Positions 1-9,969 of a stretch of 64,000 nucleotides of DNA are shown in pieces. Both the position numbers and the translations under genes were made by a program. Source of the stretch: Ferrimonas marina. Lineage in GTDB: Bacteria > Pseudomonadota > Gammaproteobacteria > Enterobacterales > Shewanellaceae. Numbering within the stretch: the stretch's first letter is position 1; each line of letters begins with the position of its first letter. The notes under the pieces are model-generated. The model was not told the DNA's origin. It searched no databases and saw only the letters and a program-made list of their open reading frames with translations. The stretch is taken from contig NZ_FQXG01000010.1 in NCBI RefSeq assembly GCF_900129905.1, forward strand, positions 62,001 to 126,000, given 5' to 3'.

Positions 1-81
1 TTGGTTGGTCAGGCCTGCCCCCTCTTGCGTTCCGCTTTCCGCCCCGTAGACTGAAGCTCTCGCTTTCTGACTGCCCAGACC

Positions 82-540
82 ATGGCCAAAAATCGTCGAC
101 GCTACAACAACATGCTGATCCTGCTGGTGGCCGGTGCCGGCCTGCTGCTGCTTAGCCTGGGTCAGCTCACCGGGCCTCGGGAACACAGTCTGCCGTTGCT
201 GCCGCCGGAGTCCCGGTTGCAGGGACTGGTGTTTGCCGATTTGGCCCTGCAGCAGCAGGATGGGGCATGGCAAAGCCAGCCAGCGCTGACGCCAGCGCAG
301 ACCCAGGCCCTGCTGGACACCTGGCAGCAGGCGCAGATGGTGGCGATTGCACCGCCACAGCCGCTGCCACGCCAGCCCATCCAGGTAGATCTTTACCTGG
401 CAGAGCAGGACGCCCCCATCACCCTGCTGCTGTACCCTCAGCTCAATGCCATTAAACTGCTGGAGGACCCCCAGTGGTGGCGACTGGTCAATCAGGCCAT
501 CGACCCGCTGCTGCCGCCCAGCACGTTACAGGAACACTAA
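82..540 (+). CDS. Hypothetical membrane-anchored protein upstream of mutM
   Basis: A 152-residue protein of unknown function. The N-terminus is basic (KNRRR), followed by one hydrophobic segment at about residues 11-29, which predicts a single membrane anchor with the N-terminus inside. The rest is soluble, rich in Gln, Leu and Pro, and presumably periplasmic. The stop codon is one base before the mutM start, so the two are probably co-transcribed. I recognise no catalytic motif. The 81 bases before it hold no gene. Confidence 0.75.
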   Translation: MAKNRRRYNNMLILLVAGAGLLLLSLGQLTGPREHSLPLLPPESRLQGLVFADLALQQQDGAWQSQPALTPAQTQALLDTWQQAQMVAIAPPQPLPRQPIQVDLYLAEQDAPITLLLYPQLNAIKLLEDPQWWRLVNQAIDPLLPPSTLQEH

Positions 541-541
541 G

Positions 542-1354
542 ATGCCCGAGTTACCTGAAGTTGAAGTGACCCGTCAGGGGATCCAGCCCCACCTGCAGGG
601 TCAGACGGTTCGCGAGGTGATCGTTCGCAACCCACGCCTGCGCTGGCCGGTGGATCCCCAGATCCAGCAGCTGGCCGGTCAGAAGATCCGCTCGGTACAA
701 CGACGGGCTAAGTACCTGCTGCTGGAAACCGAGGCGGGGGTGCTGATCCTGCACCTGGGGATGTCCGGCAGCCTGCGGGTACTCAGCCCGGCCCCCGAGC
801 CAGGCAAGCACGATCACCTGGACCTGGTGCTCAGCAACGACGCAGTGCTACGACTCAACGACCCCCGCCGCTTCGGTGCCGCCATCTGGTGGCAACTGCC
901 ACTGGAGGCGCAGCCGCTGCTGCAGCACCTGGGCCCGGAGCCACTGACCCTGGCCTTCAACACTGAGCACCTGGCCAAGGCCCTGCGTGGCAAAACCAGC
1001 GCCATCAAGACCGCATTGATGGACAACAAGGTGGTGGTCGGCGTGGGCAACATCTACGCCAACGAGGCCCTGTTTGCGGCGGGGATCCACCCTAAACGGG
1101 CGGCGGGCAACATCAGTGCCGCTCGACTGGAGAAGCTGGTGGAGGAGGTCAAACGGGTGCTGGCCGAGGCGATCCGCCAGGGCGGCACCACCTTGAAGGA
1201 CTTCACCCAGGCCGACGGCAAACCGGGCTACTTCGTGCAACGGCTCAACGTTTATGGTCGGGGTGGCCAGGCCTGCGTGCAATGCGGTGCGGAGCTTAAG
1301 GAGATCAAGCTGGGCCAGCGTGCCACGGTCTACTGCGGCCACTGCCAAACCTGA
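542..1354 (+). CDS. mutM: Formamidopyrimidine-DNA glycosylase (Fpg/MutM)
   Basis: Base-excision repair enzyme that removes 8-oxoguanine and formamidopyrimidines and then nicks the abasic site. At 270 residues it has the usual length. It starts MPELPEVE, where Pro2 becomes the catalytic N-terminal proline and Glu3 is the acid; Lys57 lies in the conserved RRAKYL segment. The C-terminus carries the zinc finger, with CVQC and CGHC cysteine pairs at about residues 245-268. The reading frame stays open upstream, but only the ATG at 542 gives the obligatory N-terminal MPELPEVE. It follows the upstream membrane protein by one base. Confidence 0.97.
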   Translation: MPELPEVEVTRQGIQPHLQGQTVREVIVRNPRLRWPVDPQIQQLAGQKIRSVQRRAKYLLLETEAGVLILHLGMSGSLRVLSPAPEPGKHDHLDLVLSNDAVLRLNDPRRFGAAIWWQLPLEAQPLLQHLGPEPLTLAFNTEHLAKALRGKTSAIKTALMDNKVVVGVGNIYANEALFAAGIHPKRAAGNISAARLEKLVEEVKRVLAEAIRQGGTTLKDFTQADGKPGYFVQRLNVYGRGGQACVQCGAELKEIKLGQRATVYCGHCQT

Positions 1355-1363
1355 AACAAAAAA

Positions 1364-1380
1364 CCAGGCCTGAGGCCTGG
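1364..1380 (-). terminator. Rho-independent terminator of coaD
   Basis: A perfect 7-bp GC-rich stem (CCAGGCC/GGCCTGG) with a TGA loop. Read on the minus strand it is followed by a T-rich tail (TTTTTTGTTT, plus positions 1354-1363). It sits between the convergent ends of mutM and coaD. Confidence 0.75.
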
Positions 1381-1403
1381 CATTCACATTGAGAGAGGGA
1401 TGC

Positions 1404-1901
<498 letters not shown>

Positions 1902-1942
1902 TCAGACAGATAGTGGGGAACAGTGTAACCAGAACCCGGTGC

Positions 1943-2917
1943 TCAGCCTACCTCTGCCGATGCCCAGGGGTGCAGTCGTTCCAGCCAATCCTCGTCCTGC
2001 AGCGCCAGGCTGGCCCTAGGCAGGGTTTCCCCCTCCAGGGCCGCCAGAATCGCTGCTGTCAGGCCGTACCGCTCAAAGGCATGCAACTGCAGCCCTAACT
2101 GCCGAGTCTGCCCCTGCATCCAGCTGTCTGACTCCGTCACCACCAGGCTGGGGCGCCCCAAGCACTGGGCCAACAGTGTTTCATGCCATCCGCTGGTCAC
2201 CACCAGGGCGGCGGCGCTGACCAAGTCACTTTGCTGCTCCGGTGTCGGCACCGAGACCACACAAACCCCATCCAGTCGGGGCAACGCCAATGGTCGGTTC
2301 GACAGCAGGCAGACCTGGCGCTGTCGCCGTGCAGCCACCACTTGGGCCACCTCGGTCAACAGCTCCTGCTGAGGGGCTGTCAGGCCACCATCCAGGCAGA
2401 GCACCAGTTCAGGGCACTGGCTCAGGCCACACTGGGACAAGCTGGCCAGGCGTCGGACCGGATCCGGGCTGGGGGCGATACTGGAGAACTGCCAAGGGGT
2501 GGGGGTAAGGCGCCAGCGACACAACAGCTTCTGGCGCAGGGACAGCGCGCTGGCCGGGGCATCCAACAGCCACAGCTCATCGGCCTGCAGCTGTGAGGGC
2601 AGAGATTCCAGCTCAACTAGAGAGGCGGCCAGGATAACGCCCGGCAACTGCGATGGCAGCGCCCAGCGGCTGCTGGGGTGGCACAGCACCCGGCAGTCTG
2701 GATGCTCGTCCAACCACGCTGCGACCTGCTCTATCGCCACCGGTGTCGCCTCCACAGATAGTGGGCTGGCACCGGAGTAAGCCAACCAACCGAGGGCGCC
2801 CACGGTACCCCCCACCATCGAGCCCAGGGCACGGAAGACCGCCTGAGCCTGGCTATGGTGTGGCTGTGGCCCCGGGGGCAACAGCAGCAGATCCCTTGTC
2901 GTTTGCAAAGCCTTCAC
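1943..2917 (-). CDS. Putative glycosyltransferase-like protein (MurG-like C-terminal half)
   Basis: A 324-residue protein starting at a GTG. I do not recognise a named family. The C-terminal half (about residues 165-300) alternates strands and helices like a GT-B fold: LVLCLDGGLT, then a VCLLSNRPL strand, then SAAALVVTSGWHETLLAQCLGRPSLVV, resembling the donor-side Rossmann domain of MurG/UDP-GlcNAc-epimerase-like enzymes. No signal peptide is evident. It lies between coaD and a glycerophosphotransferase, so a surface-sugar role is plausible, but this is inferred from context. The ribosome-binding site before the GTG is weak and a later start is possible. Confidence 0.6.
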   Translation of the reverse strand: MKALQTTRDLLLLPPGPQPHHSQAQAVFRALGSMVGGTVGALGWLAYSGASPLSVEATPVAIEQVAAWLDEHPDCRVLCHPSSRWALPSQLPGVILAASLVELESLPSQLQADELWLLDAPASALSLRQKLLCRWRLTPTPWQFSSIAPSPDPVRRLASLSQCGLSQCPELVLCLDGGLTAPQQELLTEVAQVVAARRQRQVCLLSNRPLALPRLDGVCVVSVPTPEQQSDLVSAAALVVTSGWHETLLAQCLGRPSLVVTESDSWMQGQTRQLGLQLHAFERYGLTAAILAALEGETLPRASLALQDEDWLERLHPWASAEVG

Positions 2918-3084
2918 TATCCCACAACTTAGTTTTCTTTTAGTTTAGCCAGCCGCCGAGCGACGAGGGGTGGATGTGATCCCACAGCGGCAAAAAAGCC
3001 CTGAATTTGTATCGACGTAAGGGCTTGAGTATCCTCTCCCCACCTTGCCCTGTCGGGGCGATCCCATTCGAGAGGCCAACGCTG

Positions 3085-4164
3085 GTGAAACTGGTTTTTG
3101 ATGTAATGCACCCCTACTACCTGCCTCAATACCTGCCGGTGGCTCGGGAGTGGATGACGGCAGGGCACCAGGCGGAGCTGTGCCTCCATGGCGACCTGCC
3201 CCGCGGGGATCGCGACCTGGAAGCGGCCATCGAGTCCGGCCTGACCCTGCACCGGGTCAACGGCCAGAGCGGAGCCCTAGCCTACTACAAGCAATCCCGC
3301 CCTGAGTGGGTGGTCTTCGGCAATCGCTACGACGCAGTGACCCAGCTTAAGGGGGTCAGCAAGACCGCCCTGATGGAGCACGGCATCGGCCCCAAATCGG
3401 TTTACTACACCGCGTCGGAAAGCGACTTTGATGTCCGTTTTGTCGAGGGCCAATATCGACTGGAACGTCTGCAGCAGATGTACCCCCACAAGACCTTTGT
3501 GGACACCGGCTACGCCAAGCTGGATCCCCTGATGCAAGGCCGAGAGCCTGGCCTCGATCTGGCCAGCTTGGGGCTGGACCCCAACAAGCCGACACTGCTC
3601 TACGCACCGACCTTCTACCCCTCCAGTATCGAGATGATGAGCTGGGATTGGCCGCAGCAGTTCCAGGAGTACAACCTGCTGCTCAAGCCCCACTACTTCT
3701 CGTTGGAGAAGCCCAAGTACCAGGCCCAGCGCGACCGCCTGCTGCACTGGGCCAAGCAGGACAACGTTTACCTGGCCAGCATGGAGGAGAGCAACCTGCT
3801 GCCCTTCATGCACACCGCCGATCTGCTGATCAGCGAGGCGTCCTCCTCACTGTTCGAGTTTGCCGCCCTGGATAAGCCCATCGTCTGGTGCGATTTCCTC
3901 AAGCTGCGCTGGAGCTACCGTGGGATCTTCCATTACCGCTGGAAGAAGCGGATGGATCCGGATTTCTATCGCTACGCCGACATTGCCGCCCACGCCAAGC
4001 ACTACAGCGAACTTAAAGCGGTGGTCGATCAACAGATCGCCCAGCCCAACCAGTTCCAGAGCATCCGCCAGCGCCACATCGCCCAACTGGCCGGGGTGAT
4101 CGACGGCAAGGCCAGTGAGCGTATCGTCGACTACCTTATTCGCAACCCGCTCTCTGGAAAATAA
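3085..4164 (+). CDS. CDP-glycerol glycerophosphotransferase family protein
   Basis: A 359-residue protein resembling TagF/TagB-type enzymes, which move glycerol phosphate from CDP-glycerol to a membrane-bound acceptor. Supporting segments are PTLLYAPTFYPS (about residue 170), a LLKPHYFS strand and the C-terminal SEASSSLFEFAALDKPIVW motif that binds the CDP donor. I chose the GTG at 3085 because GAGAGG lies 9 bases upstream and the protein then begins directly with the family-like VKLVFDVMHPYYLPQYLPV. The next gene encodes a TagD-like cytidylyltransferase that could supply the donor, so together they predict glycerophosphate or a similar polyol phosphate added to the cell surface. Confidence 0.8.
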   Translation: MKLVFDVMHPYYLPQYLPVAREWMTAGHQAELCLHGDLPRGDRDLEAAIESGLTLHRVNGQSGALAYYKQSRPEWVVFGNRYDAVTQLKGVSKTALMEHGIGPKSVYYTASESDFDVRFVEGQYRLERLQQMYPHKTFVDTGYAKLDPLMQGREPGLDLASLGLDPNKPTLLYAPTFYPSSIEMMSWDWPQQFQEYNLLLKPHYFSLEKPKYQAQRDRLLHWAKQDNVYLASMEESNLLPFMHTADLLISEASSSLFEFAALDKPIVWCDFLKLRWSYRGIFHYRWKKRMDPDFYRYADIAAHAKHYSELKAVVDQQIAQPNQFQSIRQRHIAQLAGVIDGKASERIVDYLIRNPLSGK

Positions 4165-4228
4165 TCTGGCTTACTGTTAACCACTTTTATCGGTTAAAGT
4201 GCAAGGGCCATCAGTTAAGGAGTATCAC

Positions 4229-4687
4229 ATGAGTCAAATTGTGTATGTGTCTGGAACATTTGATCTGTTCCATAGCAACCATTTGAAAATGATTAACTAC
4301 GCAAAGGGCCTTGGCGATATCCTCATCGTCGGAGTGAGTACGGATGAGCTGGTCTGCAGCTATAAGAACCCTCCAGCAGTGCCGTTTGAAGAACGCATTG
4401 CCATTGTTGAAGGCCTTGCGGCTCCAGACGTTGTCATTCCTCAACACACTCTCGAACACCGCGGTACCGTAAACAAACTGAATATTGACAGTTTCGTTAT
4501 TGGTGACGACTGGGAAGGAAAATACGACTATCTGAAAGAAGAGGGTGTAAAAGTCTTTTACTTTCCCTATGGAGTAGGCACCAGCTCAACAAATCTGAAG
4601 AAGAAAATCTATGAGCAGTACCGTGCTTTGATTAAGCAATCAGATGAGCATCCGATCCCCGATCCAGAAGGGAAAGGAAATGAATAA
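4229..4687 (+). CDS. TagD-like glycerol-3-phosphate (or polyol-phosphate) cytidylyltransferase
   Basis: A 152-residue nucleotidyltransferase that probably makes CDP-glycerol or a related CDP-polyol. It aligns by eye with TagD throughout: VSGTFDLFHSNHL at the N-terminus, STDEL, FEERIAIVEGL, then FVIGDDWEGKYDYLKEE and a C-terminal GTSSTNLKKKI. Two signatures are altered: the HxGH motif reads HSNH, and the usual ISTT segment reads TSST. The start at 4229 follows AAGGAG. Base composition is markedly lower in GC than the neighbours, suggesting horizontal gain. Its last 8 bases overlap the SDR gene, indicating translational coupling. Confidence 0.8.
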   Translation: MSQIVYVSGTFDLFHSNHLKMINYAKGLGDILIVGVSTDELVCSYKNPPAVPFEERIAIVEGLAAPDVVIPQHTLEHRGTVNKLNIDSFVIGDDWEGKYDYLKEEGVKVFYFPYGVGTSSTNLKKKIYEQYRALIKQSDEHPIPDPEGKGNE

Positions 4688-5294
4688 AAAGGAATCCATT
4701 CTCATAACTGGGGGTCAAGGTGATCTGGCAGTCGCCTTAGCATCTCAGCTAAAAGATAGATTCGAAGTCTATAAACCATCTCGGGAAGAGTTAGACGTAT
4801 CCTCTCCAGAGTCGGTATCCGAATATTTTTCAGATAAAGAATTTGACGTAGTTGTAAACCTAGCCGGCTGCCTTTACTCCGCCAGAGTACTGGAGTCGGA
4901 AGAAGACAAATGGATAAGAGACATTAATGTCAATCTCATTGGCACCTATCTCGTTTGTCGAAACACCCTGCGTAAAAACTCAAAAGCCAGGTTAGTCAAT
5001 GTATCCTCTACTGCCAGCTTTAATCACTACCCTGACTGGACTTCCTACTGCTCATCCAAAGCCGGGGTCAATAAGCTTTCTCTTGGGCTGGCACTGGATG
5101 GTTACAACGTTACTATCATGTGCCCCGGTGCTATCGACACCAAACTTCGTGACGGATTGAGCATTAATAATCCCAATGTCATGACTGTCGAAGAAGGCAT
5201 TGCCCCAATCATGGAAGCTATTGATGGTAAGTACCAGACTGGGGACATTGTCTTTTATAGAAAGGGCGAGATGAAGATCATACCCATCAGCTAA
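4680..5294 (+). CDS. Short-chain dehydrogenase/reductase (SDR) family protein
   Basis: A 204-residue oxidoreductase with a Rossmann nucleotide-binding start (ILITGGQGDLA), the NLAG motif near residue 61, and a catalytic Ser plus YxxxK (NVSSTAS then YCSSK). It is shorter than many SDRs but complete in its core. The ATG at 4680 lies inside the end of the cytidylyltransferase gene, with GGAAAGGA as ribosome-binding site. In TarJ/TarI-like pairs a reductase supplies the polyol phosphate for the cytidylyltransferase, so it may make the substrate of its partner; that is inference. GC is low, as in its partner. Confidence 0.8.
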   Translation: MNKKESILITGGQGDLAVALASQLKDRFEVYKPSREELDVSSPESVSEYFSDKEFDVVVNLAGCLYSARVLESEEDKWIRDINVNLIGTYLVCRNTLRKNSKARLVNVSSTASFNHYPDWTSYCSSKAGVNKLSLGLALDGYNVTIMCPGAIDTKLRDGLSINNPNVMTVEEGIAPIMEAIDGKYQTGDIVFYRKGEMKIIPIS

Positions 5295-5313
5295 GGTACC
5301 AGTCCTATAAAAT

Positions 5314-5333
5314 CGCCAGCTGAAAAGCTGGCG
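5314..5333. terminator. Bidirectional terminator hairpin
   Basis: A perfect 8-bp stem (CGCCAGCT/AGCTGGCG) with a GAAA loop, between convergent genes. On the minus strand it is followed by ATTTTA, so it best serves the outer-membrane barrel gene; it is also the only hairpin after the SDR gene. Confidence 0.6.
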
Positions 5334-5338
5334 AAAGA

Positions 5339-5881
5339 TTAGAATCGGTACTTAAACGAAACTGTTCCCCAGGCGAACTTATCTCGTTTAAATGGAACAT
5401 CATTATTGATGCTTGTATCGGTACCAAGGTAACTTAGCTCTGTCGATACGACCCAGCTTGGCGATAGCTGATAAATAACCCCAACACCAAAGTCATACCC
5501 ATAAGCAGGATTATTTCGATAAAATCGGCCAATACCGCCATAGAAGCTGGTGGCCCATTTATCGTTTATCTGATACGTCAACTCGCCAACGCGCCAGTTC
5601 AGCACATTGCCTGAATTTCCCCAACTGGTTAAATCATGCGCCAGCAGTTCGAGGCCGGTGCTCAGACTCCAGCGCTCATTGATTGGACGAGTAATACCTG
5701 CCTGCAGGTTCGGCAGCACATTGTACTCTTCTATGGGCGGGTTGAATTCTCGACCACTGTTTTCATAGTACTGCACACTGCCGCCAAGGCCGACGTAAAA
5801 GTTCCACGCCTCGCTGGCTGCTGTCGGCAAGGTAATCCCCAGCGCCATTACGCCCAGCAGCGCCTGCTTTACCATTGCCAT
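5339..5881 (-). CDS. Predicted outer-membrane beta-barrel protein
   Basis: A 180-residue protein with a cleavable signal peptide (MAMVKQALLGVMALGITLPTAASE) and about eight alternating amphipathic strands (for example WSLSTGLELLAHDL and WVVSTELSYLGTDT). It ends in KYRF, the terminal-Phe sorting signal of outer-membrane barrels. The size fits an eight-stranded OmpA/OmpW/PagP-like barrel, though I recognise no specific family. The ATG at 5881 has GAGGTGA about 6 bases upstream, and the gene overlaps the end of the wzi-like gene by 13 bases, so the two are probably translationally coupled. Confidence 0.75.
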   Translation of the reverse strand: MAMVKQALLGVMALGITLPTAASEAWNFYVGLGGSVQYYENSGREFNPPIEEYNVLPNLQAGITRPINERWSLSTGLELLAHDLTSWGNSGNVLNWRVGELTYQINDKWATSFYGGIGRFYRNNPAYGYDFGVGVIYQLSPSWVVSTELSYLGTDTSINNDVPFKRDKFAWGTVSFKYRF

Positions 5882-7344
5882 ATCAATTCACCTCGAAGAA
5901 AACTCTCATCAAACACCGTTGTGCCGCCGTACAGGCGGTAGCCCCAATTTTGGCCAAACAGATTCCCATAATATCGCAGGTCCAGCTCATGCGCGGTGCT
6001 GTACTCATTGCGACTGTAGTCCTGATTCTCCAGCGTGCGATAAGTCAGCTCATAACGTCGCCCCACACCGCGTTGCCAACCTAGCTTCAGCGTATGAGCC
6101 TGGGCCCCGATGGCATCGTTGAATACCCGGTTGTCGCCACCCCAGTGACCCATCACGATGCCATCGTTGGTGTAACCATCGCCATAGATTTGATGGTTGT
6201 ACCAAAGGTTCTGCCACTCATTAAACTCGTAGTTCAACGACCAGTTCTCTCCCCCCAACCAATCAGGCAAGAAAGGGATATGCAGACCAGCGGATACCGC
6301 GAGATTCCCTAACCGGTAGTTGTGATGACCGGCGCTGTCCTCACCGGCGTACTCCATATAGATGGCAAAAGGTACTTCGCCACCAAAGTTAATCCTGCTG
6401 CTGATGGACGCCTGCTGATTACCAAACTCGCAGTCCTTGATATCACCCTCGCAGCCCTCGATCTTATCTTTGTTATCGTTAGCCACTGGGTCCCAAAACG
6501 CATCCCAAATGTCCTTAAAGGTCACGCTCCGGGAGCCACCACCAAACTGAAAGGTACGATTCAGAGCAATGGTCCAGCCCTGCACCGGCTCGAAGCTCAA
6601 TTGAGTCCCCATCAAGGCTGGCCGGCCGGATTCCCGTTCGCCATTGTAATAGATGCTCTCCTCCACCCACTCCAGCCGACTGACGTAAACCTCATACTGC
6701 AGATTCCAAAGGTTCTCGAATGGCATGGGGTTACTGATGCCAACTGAAAATGAGGGGCGAGCATTGGTGGAGCTGAGCATCGCCGACTCATTAAACGGCG
6801 ACAACCAGTGCTCCCGGTAGCCGATATCCACCTGAAACGAGTCGGTACCAAATGCCGCGTAGGAACCGATAGGGATGACGTCGCTCTCTGCCTCTGACTG
6901 ATTCTGACCACCGGCGGAGTCCAGGGCCAAGCCACCAACGGCAAGTACTACGTGCTCATGTGGACGATACTGAGCATGCCCGGTGACTCGGTATTGCGAA
7001 TCGAGTCGTTCTCCTCGGGCATTCGGCAGCACCTTACCGTTCTCCGGGTTATCAGCAGCCGCCAGCCCCACCTCTGCGTAGGTAACAGAAACCGTTTGCT
7101 CATAGCGGGAGAGTCGCCGATCAATCTCGTTGTAAAGCTGGGGGTAATCGTCTTTGACAAGCTCTAGATGGTGTCGAACCTGCTTAACGTTGTAGGGCTT
7201 ACGCATAGTGGGGATTTCGGCCACGACCACAAGCTGATCAATCCGCCCAGTGAGGTAACTATCTTGAAGCGAGATATATGGGGAGGCAGCTTTGGCGCCA
7301 AGGCTCGTAGCCGCCAAAGCTGCGGCCAAACAGAATCTTCTCAT
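5869..7344 (-). CDS. Wzi-like capsule assembly outer-membrane protein
   Basis: A protein of about 491 residues after choosing the start MRRFCLAAALAATSLGAKA, a clear signal peptide; an in-frame start 45 bases upstream would bury that signal. The order fits the Wzi family: an N-terminal helical part (about residues 20-90), then many beta strands with aromatic girdles, ending GELIWQW with a terminal aromatic. Wzi attaches group 1-type capsule to the outer membrane in enterobacteria. Here the nearby ugd and UDP-glucuronate epimerase genes suggest an acidic surface polysaccharide. It overlaps the following barrel gene. Confidence 0.78.
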   Translation of the reverse strand: MRRFCLAAALAATSLGAKAASPYISLQDSYLTGRIDQLVVVAEIPTMRKPYNVKQVRHHLELVKDDYPQLYNEIDRRLSRYEQTVSVTYAEVGLAAADNPENGKVLPNARGERLDSQYRVTGHAQYRPHEHVVLAVGGLALDSAGGQNQSEAESDVIPIGSYAAFGTDSFQVDIGYREHWLSPFNESAMLSSTNARPSFSVGISNPMPFENLWNLQYEVYVSRLEWVEESIYYNGERESGRPALMGTQLSFEPVQGWTIALNRTFQFGGGSRSVTFKDIWDAFWDPVANDNKDKIEGCEGDIKDCEFGNQQASISSRINFGGEVPFAIYMEYAGEDSAGHHNYRLGNLAVSAGLHIPFLPDWLGGENWSLNYEFNEWQNLWYNHQIYGDGYTNDGIVMGHWGGDNRVFNDAIGAQAHTLKLGWQRGVGRRYELTYRTLENQDYSRNEYSTAHELDLRYYGNLFGQNWGYRLYGGTTVFDESFLRGELIWQW

Positions 7345-7461
7345 GAGCAACGAGATCCATACATAAGATTGAGGTAAACCCACCGACATGGTGAAAACGC
7401 GCCAGTCTACCAGCGACGCATTGCTCAGAAAAGAAACTCGTGCTTTGACCTTACTCGCCAG

Positions 7462-8460
7462 CTACAGGTAGTAGCTTCGATACCACTGGGCAAAGCGCCC
7501 CAGCCCCTCCGCCAGGCTGGTATCCGGACTGAAGCCCACCGCCTGCTGCAGCTGCTCGGTATCGGCGTAGGTGGTGTACACATCCCCTGGCTGCATCGGC
7601 AACAACTCCAGCTTGGCCTTCACCCCCAGCGCCTGCTCCAGGGTCTCAATAAAGGTCATCAAGCCCACCGGCTGATGGTTGCCGATGTTGAACAGGGCGT
7701 AGGGCGCGCTGGAGTGATTGGGCTGGTCGCAGCGCCGCTGGGGATCGGCGGCGGGGATCGCGTCCATCACCCGCACCACCCCTTCAACGATGTCGTCGAT
7801 GTAGGTGAAGTCCCGGCTCAGATCACCGTGGTTGAACACCTCGATGGTCTCCCCCGCCAGCATCTTGCGGGCAAACTTAAAGTAGGCCATATCCGGCCGC
7901 CCCATGGGCCCGTAAACGGTGAAGAAACGCAGGCCGGTGGTGGGCAGCCCGTACAGATGGCTGTAGGTGTGAGCCATCAACTCGTTAGCCTTCTTGGTGG
8001 CGGCATAGAGGCTGACCGGATGATCCACCGCATCGGCCTCGGCAAAGGGTACCTTCTCGTTTAAGCCATACACAGACGAGGAGCTGGCGTAGACAAGATG
8101 GGGTACCTGGCTGTGGCGGCAGCCCTCCAGCACCGTCATGGTACCCACCAGGTTGCTATCGGCGTACACCATAGGGTTGTCGATGGAGTAACGCACCCCG
8201 GCCTGGGCGGCCAGGTGGATCACCCGTTCGAACCGGTGCGAGGCAAACAGCTGGGCAACCGCCGGGCGATCCGCCAAATCCAGGCCATGAAAGGTGAAGT
8301 TGCTGTTCGGTTCCAGCTGCGCCAACCGAGCTTGTTTCAGCGATACCTCGTAGTAATCATTGAGGTTGTCCACGCCCACCACCTGGTGACCCAGGGCCAG
8401 TAGACGTTGACTCACGTAGTAGCCGATAAAGCCGGCAGCACCGGTCACCAAAACCTGCAT
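7462..8460 (-). CDS. UDP-glucuronate 4-epimerase-like NAD-dependent epimerase
   Basis: A 332-residue extended SDR that should convert UDP-glucuronate to UDP-galacturonate. It opens with the NAD motif TGAAGFIGYY, has YxxxK within SLYAATKKANELMAHTYSHLYG near residue 150, and carries GPMGRPDMAYFKF, the hallmark of the GalUA-forming subfamily. It starts two bases after the stop of ugd, which makes its substrate, so the two form an operon. Confidence 0.92.
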   Translation of the reverse strand: MQVLVTGAAGFIGYYVSQRLLALGHQVVGVDNLNDYYEVSLKQARLAQLEPNSNFTFHGLDLADRPAVAQLFASHRFERVIHLAAQAGVRYSIDNPMVYADSNLVGTMTVLEGCRHSQVPHLVYASSSSVYGLNEKVPFAEADAVDHPVSLYAATKKANELMAHTYSHLYGLPTTGLRFFTVYGPMGRPDMAYFKFARKMLAGETIEVFNHGDLSRDFTYIDDIVEGVVRVMDAIPAADPQRRCDQPNHSSAPYALFNIGNHQPVGLMTFIETLEQALGVKAKLELLPMQPGDVYTTYADTEQLQQAVGFSPDTSLAEGLGRFAQWYRSYYL

Positions 8461-8462
8461 CC

Positions 8463-9803
8463 TTACCCCCTTTGTACGCTCAGGCCCCGGCCAATGGCAT
8501 AGTAATCAAAGCCGCGGCCTGCCACCCTGTCCGGATCGTACAGGTTACGACCATCAAAGATCACCGGCTCCGCCAGCTCGCTCTTGATCAACTCGAAATC
8601 CGGTGCCCGAAACGCCTGCCACTCGGTGCAAATCACCAGCGCATCGGCGCCGTGCAGTGCGGCTTCCTTGGTGCCCATCAAGACCAGATCGTCGCGCTGA
8701 CCGAAGATCCGCTGGGTCTCCTCCATGGCTTCAGGATCAAACGCCTGAACCCGGGCTCCCGCCTGCCATAGCGCCTCAAGCAATACCCGGCTTGGCGCCT
8801 CGCGCATGTCATCGGTGTTGGGCTTGAACGCCAGGCCCCACAGGGCCAGGGTCTTACCCTTGAGCCGGTCGCCAAAGTGGCGCTGGATGTTACGCATCAA
8901 CACCGATTTCTGGTTGTCGTTCACCCGCTCCACCGCCTTGAGGATCTGGGCGTCATGCTCAATCCCATCGGCGGTGCGGATCAGCGCCTGCACATCCTTA
9001 GGGAAACAGGAGCCGCCGTAGCCGCAGCCGGGGTAGATAAAGTGGTAGCCGATGCGGGGATCGGAGCCTATCCCCTTACGCACCGCCTCGATGTCCGCCC
9101 CCAGCTTCTCCGCCAGGTTGGCCATCTCGTTCATAAAGGAGATCTTGGTGGCCAACATGCAGTTGGCGGCGTACTTGGTGAGCTCGGCGCTGCGCACGTC
9201 CATCACTACGGTACGGTCCTGCTGACGGTTGAAGGGCTCGTAAAGCTCGCGCATGGTGGCGATGGCGTCGGCGTCACTGCTGCCGATGACGATGCGATCC
9301 GGCCGCATGCAATCGCTGATCGCTGCACCCTCTTTTAGAAACTCCGGGTTGGACACCACCTGGAAGGGGATATCGGCGCCACGCTCGACCAGGGTGGTTG
9401 CCACCGCCTGGGTGACCTTATCCGCGGTGCCCACAGGTACGGTGGACTTATTGACGATAACCCGGGGCTTGTCCATATGCTGAGCCACGGTCCTGGCCAC
9501 CGCCAATACGTATTTCAGATCGGCGCTGCCATCCTCATCCGGTGGTGTCCCCACCGCGATGAACTGCACCTCGCCGTGGGCCACACCCTGGGCTGCATCC
9601 GTGGTGAACTGCAGCCGCCCCTCGGCGTGATTCTGCTTCACCATGGGCTCCAGCCCCGGTTCATAGATGGGTACCAGGCCCCGGTTCAGATCCTCAACCT
9701 TGGCACTGTCCACATCCACACAACACACATCGTGTCCCACTTCTGCCATCACAGCAGCCTGCACTAAGCCGACATAACCGACCCCAAAAACGGTGACCTT
9801 CAT
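8463..9803 (-). CDS. ugd: UDP-glucose 6-dehydrogenase
   Basis: Oxidises UDP-glucose to UDP-glucuronate with two NAD. At 446 residues it is complete. The N-terminal NAD motif is VFGVGYVGL, the central dimerisation and substrate part includes [10 protein letters not shown], and the catalytic cysteine lies in [12 protein letters not shown] at about residue 265. The C-terminal UDP-binding domain contains [20 protein letters not shown]. It is the first gene of the ugd-epimerase pair feeding uronic acids to LPS or capsule. Confidence 0.96.
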   Translation of the reverse strand: MKVTVFGVGYVGLVQAAVMAEVGHDVCCVDVDSAKVEDLNRGLVPIYEPGLEPMVKQNHAEGRLQFTTDAAQGVAHGEVQFIAVGTPPDEDGSADLKYVLAVARTVAQHMDKPRVIVNKSTVPVGTADKVTQAVATTLVERGADIPFQVVSNPEFLKEGAAISDCMRPDRIVIGSSDADAIATMRELYEPFNRQQDRTVVMDVRSAELTKYAANCMLATKISFMNEMANLAEKLGADIEAVRKGIGSDPRIGYHFIYPGCGYGGSCFPKDVQALIRTADGIEHDAQILKAVERVNDNQKSVLMRNIQRHFGDRLKGKTLALWGLAFKPNTDDMREAPSRVLLEALWQAGARVQAFDPEAMEETQRIFGQRDDLVLMGTKEAALHGADALVICTEWQAFRAPDFELIKSELAEPVIFDGRNLYDPDRVAGRGFDYYAIGRGLSVQRG

Positions 9804-9969
9804 CCCTACACCCTCAAATCATTTTGACCGTGAATTCCTTTCGTCCCACGTTGGCAGGTTCCCATGCCATCAACACGACAGCCGGATGACGAAACGATTG
9901 CAGCCGCGCAAGCATCAGATAATGCTGCACACCTTATTGAGCATAGAAGGATTTCTGGAGGTCGTAGGG

